Positions 61,168-64,000 of a stretch of DNA of 64,000 nucleotides are shown piece after piece. Positions within the stretch are counted from its first letter, which is position 1; each line of letters starts with the position of its first letter. A program made the position numbers and the translations under genes. The notes below the pieces were generated by a model. That model saw only the letters and a program-made list of their open reading frames with translations, was not told the origin of the DNA and made no database searches. This DNA comes from Corythucha ciliata (Eukaryota; Arthropoda; Insecta; Hemiptera; Tingidae): assembly GCA_038030265.1 (NCBI GenBank), contig CM075939.1:28873253-28937252 (forward strand). Direction: 5' to 3'.

Positions 61168-61266
61168 TTAACGGGAAGTGGGAAGGTACTTATATTTCGT
61201 GGAAATATTTTCACTTCATTCATCATCAAAAATTAAAAATTGAGGGTTGTAGGTGTGAGAGTATCC

Positions 61267-61494
61267 AATGAAGATATTGAGGATAAGAAAAGATCTCTCC
61301 CACTTATTTGTTTATTTGTGACCGCGGTTTCGACAACAACGCCATTCTCAAACGAGTCAACGAACAAAACACAACTCCAAAACTCGTTGTGTTTTGTTCG
61401 TTGACTCGTTTGAGAACGGCGTTGTTGCCGAAACCGCGGTCACAAATAAACAAATAAGTGGGAGAGATCTTTTCTTATCTTCAATATCTTCATT
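61267..61494. mobile_element. 228-bp near-perfect palindrome with hammerhead-like 3' motif
   Basis: The arms 61267-61375 and 61386-61494 differ at only about three positions around a 10-bp loop. In each arm the order GGC-loop-GCCGAAACCGCGGTC, then ACAAATAAAC, echoes the hammerhead-like elements at 54365 and 61949 (GAAACCGGTC then AATAAA), but the CTGATGA part is not conserved. Confidence 0.85.
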
Positions 61495-61948
61495 CATCAT
61501 TTTCAAACAAATTAATTTAAAACGTGTGATCCTACTAGACAAATACATTCATAAAGCTTAAAGAACAGTGAGACACAGGCTAAAATGACTATTCTAGTGT
61601 ACTGGAGTAAGAGCATTGCCAGTGGCTTTCGTGTCTAGCAATGGGTCCATTGCTCACGCTTCGATTTCATATCGCACGCTTAGGTGCCATAACCCTTGTT
61701 GCACCTTCCACGGAACATCGGTGGTTAATTCCAACGATATACTATAAACAACCTGGATTGCTCACAGTGGACTGGAGGGGCGTGGATAAATAATGACCTA
61801 AGAAAAACTTTTCTTACTAGCCCTCGCTGCTTGTCTCTCAGAAAATAAACCACATCTTTACTCCCCCGGTATGCATATAATGTATTATTATACCCTCGAA
61901 AAATGAAGCATTTCTATAGGTTGCTTAGACACCACACAACACAAACAC

Positions 61949-62609
61949 AAAAGGCAACAAAAAAAGGTCGAAAAAATATATATGTCTCTCCACTTCGTGA
62001 ACAGTTTATTCAGACCGGTTTCGATGCTTTATCGCATCCTCATCAGTGATAGTTTCTATAAATAAGACCAACCATTTTTACCAACATCCCCTAATGAATT
62101 AATATTAATAATATCTAAAACGCTGCGAATTATCGAACAATGCCTTATTATTTCGAGTGTGGGTTTATTATTCATGGATGTAGTCAAATCCGGCTTGAAA
62201 TTACTTGAAAATCGACACCCCACACCCCTATGACCCCAAATCCTTTGAAAATCCCCATTTTGGACCCGCTTTTGGCCCATAAAACCCAAGGAGGTTATTT
62301 GATCAAACGAGTTTTTTCGAGTGAGTTTTTTCGAGCAATCCTAGGGCAAGATATGGCCCGGACGGCGGACGGACTTTTTTTTTTATTGCAGATTTGGATT
62401 CTACGCACTTTGAAACGTAAAACTACAAATTTTGAGGGGGGGTCAAAAAATATTTTTTGCGACACGATTACAAAGACATTATTGAGAAATAATAAGCCAA
62501 AAGAAAACCGGTCTGAATAAACTGTTCACAAACTGGAGAGACATATATCTTTTTTCGACCTTTTGTTATTACGTAACTCCACAATATCGTCCTAAAAAAT
62601 CAAAGCTTG
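61949..62609 (-). mobile_element. 661-bp hammerhead-bearing insertion with 11-bp target duplication
   Basis: It is flanked by a perfect duplication AACACAAACAC (61938-61948 and 62610-62620) inside an older MITE. Inverted arms of about 55 bp (left 61964-62020 with AAATATATATGTCTCTCC, right about 62507-62569) lie near the ends. The variable-length duplication, the hammerhead-like motif and the lack of a transposase point to a Penelope-like or retrozyme-like non-autonomous retroelement rather than a DNA transposon. No reverse transcriptase or GIY-YIG domain is encoded. Confidence 0.7.
62005..62066 (-). ncRNA. Candidate hammerhead ribozyme
   Basis: On the minus strand the order is CTGATGA (62046-62040), a 5-bp stem II GATGC/GCATC with loop GATAAA (62039-62023), GAAA (62022-62019), a minimal stem III ACCGGT, and the cleavage triplet GTC ending at 62013. 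Stem I can pair TCA/TGA and, beyond an 8-nt bulge, TTTAT/ATAAA. One extra G lies between CTGATGA and stem II; related motifs in the window have one extra base at the same place. All core nucleotides are intact, so self-cleavage is possible but untested. Confidence 0.6.
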
Positions 62610-62653
62610 AACACAAACACGGAGCTTGTGAACGAACCTTAAGCAAGCAAGCT

Positions 62654-62791
62654 CTGGGCAGTTCACAAGCTCTGTGTTTGTGTCGTGTGGTGTCTATGCA
62701 ATCTATTAAAATGCTTCATTTTTCGAGGGAATGAATTTGTTTGGTTGCATAGACTCCACAGAACGCAAACATAGAGCTTGTGAAGGGGCCT
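62654..62791. mobile_element. Second full-length AGGCCCGTTCACAAGC-family MITE
   Basis: Matches 38606-38742 throughout in inverted orientation (GTTCACAAGCTCTGTGTTTG at the left, CAAACATAGAGCTTGTGAAG at the right), with TTA after the right end (62792-62794). The left terminus is degenerate (CTGGGCAGTTC). Confidence 0.8.
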
Positions 62792-62893
62792 TTAAACCAT
62801 TGTACTCTTGAACATTCGTACTGATGATGGCTTAGTAAACCGAAAGTGCTATACAATAAAGTGAAATAAAATGATACGTGGGGAGACAAAATA

Positions 62894-63148
62894 TTTCGTC
62901 GGCTAAGGCGTGATACCTCGTATATATGTCCAAAAAACAAACTTTACAGGAGAACAAAAAATCATTTTAAAAATCCCTATTTTTACATTAATTTCAAATT
63001 TTTGGCAATTCTTCCATAAAAAATTATATTGATTATCTTGAAAACAAAATGTATGATAATCAAGTTAGGTATCTAACGAAAAATTTGATACCAAAACCTA
63101 TTTTTCGCCAAATTGTCACTTACGAGGTATCACGCCTTAGCCGACGAT
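62894..63148. mobile_element. 255-bp foldback MITE (TCGTCGGCTAAGGCGTG)
   Basis: Left TTTCGTCGGCTAAGGCGTG-ATACCTCGTA and right TACGAGGTAT-CACGCCTTAGCCGACGA are perfect inverted copies over about 27 bp; the core is AT-rich. It is related to the degenerate repeat at 32825. Confidence 0.85.
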
Positions 63149-63149
63149 T

Positions 63150-64000
63150 TATTGAAGGATGATTTACTTTCATTAATACATCTCCGTATTTCTTTCTTTG
63201 GAAAGACGGTTTTTTTACCTTGTGAAAGTGTCAAAACTGCGCCGTCATCCCCCACTGAGCTCCAACAAAGCTGCAGGCTCAACATTGTGCAAGTGACTCT
63301 CTTTATATTTATATTTAAAATCTCGCGTCACGAGGCTAAAGGATAGCAACTCCTGACCTGAGTCAATCGATGGCTGCCATCCCCACCATAAGATGCCTAT
63401 AAATCCGGGATTTCGAAGGGTGAAGTCAAAGATGGCACTCAGATTTAGTCCCTTCCGTCCTCCTATTGAATTATGCAACACCTTCAAACCGCGATTATTT
63501 TCACTATATTTCATACCCAGAGGGTCGCTGAATCATTTACTCGTTACGGCTCTAAAGTTTCGTTAGGGTGACAGTCTGAATTTGAAGTGGAGTTATGGGC
63601 AACTTCTGAAGCGATTTCAATGATTGATTTTTATTGACTAATTACGTACTCCGGAACTGTGTTTCTCTATGTACGTGCTGCTTGAATTGTCTTTTTTTAG
63701 ATGATTCTTCCTCACGTCAAGCGCCTCTATCTCTTTTATTATTTTTGAGAGTTATACTGCTTCACCACTTGGCGATAATCCCCCTCACAAACAGACCACA
63801 CGCAGAGGCACTCGAAAGTTACGAACTCGTCAGGATCAATTCAATATAATCACTATTCACTCTTGTTATTTATATGTATACTTAGGAGTATAGGTGCTTT
63901 TGTAACTAGATCCTCGTTGAATAAATTAGTGCGAAACAAAGGGAGGGCCCCTTTGTATTTTGAAAGAGACACCTTAACAAATGGATAAATTACTGACTAC
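63150..64000. other. No supported feature
   Basis: Non-coding DNA to the window edge; no exon, RNA gene or element was recognised. Confidence 0.4.

Larger units (their letters stand above)
61894..62640. mobile_element. AGGCCCGTTCACAAGC-family MITE copy split by an insertion
   Basis: The MITE half 61894-61948 (CTCGAAAAATGAAGCATTTC... to ACACAAACAC) resumes at 62610 (AACACAAACACGGAGCTTG) and ends at TTA near 62638. The left terminus of the MITE is missing. Confidence 0.75.
7344..64000 (+). other. Probable intron 2 of the Dok-7-like gene, at least 56.6 kb
   Basis: This is inferred from the open phase-1 donor at 7344 and the absence of any recognisable downstream Dok-7 exon or any other host gene. 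All elements listed below would then be intronic insertions. If the gene is a truncated copy, or if an exon has diverged beyond recognition, this call fails. Confidence 0.5.

Noticed and set aside
61035..61236. Small ORFs near the right end of the 59500 element
   Set aside because: Derived from the complementary terminal repeat (TCGAGTTCGAGC), with no host-gene features.
59768..61271. Open frames within the 1.67-kb foldback as transposase
   Set aside because: They overlap subterminal repeats, have no catalytic motif and no recognisable domain.

Overview
This window is eukaryotic, most likely an insect genome. It is AT-rich, rich in introns and repeats, and has no operons or Shine-Dalgarno layout. 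The transposon families are typical of arthropods (mariner-like, MULE with FLYWCH, foldback MITEs, Penelope-type hammerhead-like motifs), and the one recognisable host gene is of insect/animal type. A sap-feeding hemipteran is a guess; nothing here proves the order.

Host gene. Two short spliced coding exons on the + strand (6442-6498 and 7298-7343) encode the start of a PH domain that I recognise as the Dok-7 (docking protein 7) family. The first exon ends in a perfect GTGAGT donor, and the second lies between a pyrimidine-rich TTTTTTTCAG acceptor and a GTAGAT donor. I could not find a third exon in the remaining 56.6 kb, so most of the window is probably intron 2 of this gene, packed with mobile elements. 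No other convincing host coding exon was found; the long open frames elsewhere are repeat-derived or chance.

Mobile elements. (1) A 2.5-kb MULE-type DNA transposon (9447-11934) holds a frameshifted FLYWCH/MULE transposase. (2) Three mariner-like elements have CAGGGTG or GGGTATT-type ends: a 2.07-kb element with about 660-bp inverted arms and a dead transposase (29348-31417), a 0.95-kb element (40288-41236), and a near-perfect 788-bp palindrome carrying two head-to-head transposase C-termini (47472-48259). Single ends lie at 14137 and 34648. (3) Many foldback MITEs share a TTA/TAA target duplication and a GC-rich terminus (AGCCC, AGGCCC, AGCGCCCC), as in PIF/Harbinger: 5044, 7935, 38141, 38606, 41314, 49129, 53666, 59500 and 62654. 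(4) Inverted-repeat elements carry hammerhead-ribozyme-like cores (54365-54624, 61267-61494, 61949-62609, plus partial copies at 14575 and 45725). (5) A tRNA-derived SINE head lies at about 37335-37425.

Tandem repeats. The most striking object is a 3.19-kb array (41523-44710) of 122 identical 26-bp units. It starts 25 bp inside a MITE-like terminus that itself abuts the target duplication of the preceding MITE. Older, degenerate minisatellites lie at 2700-3480/4650-5290, 22680-23310/49545-50435, 23674-23890 and 36240-36520, and a 356-bp tandem dimer lies at 39181-39893. Stretches not listed hold no feature I can support beyond homopolymer and microsatellite runs.
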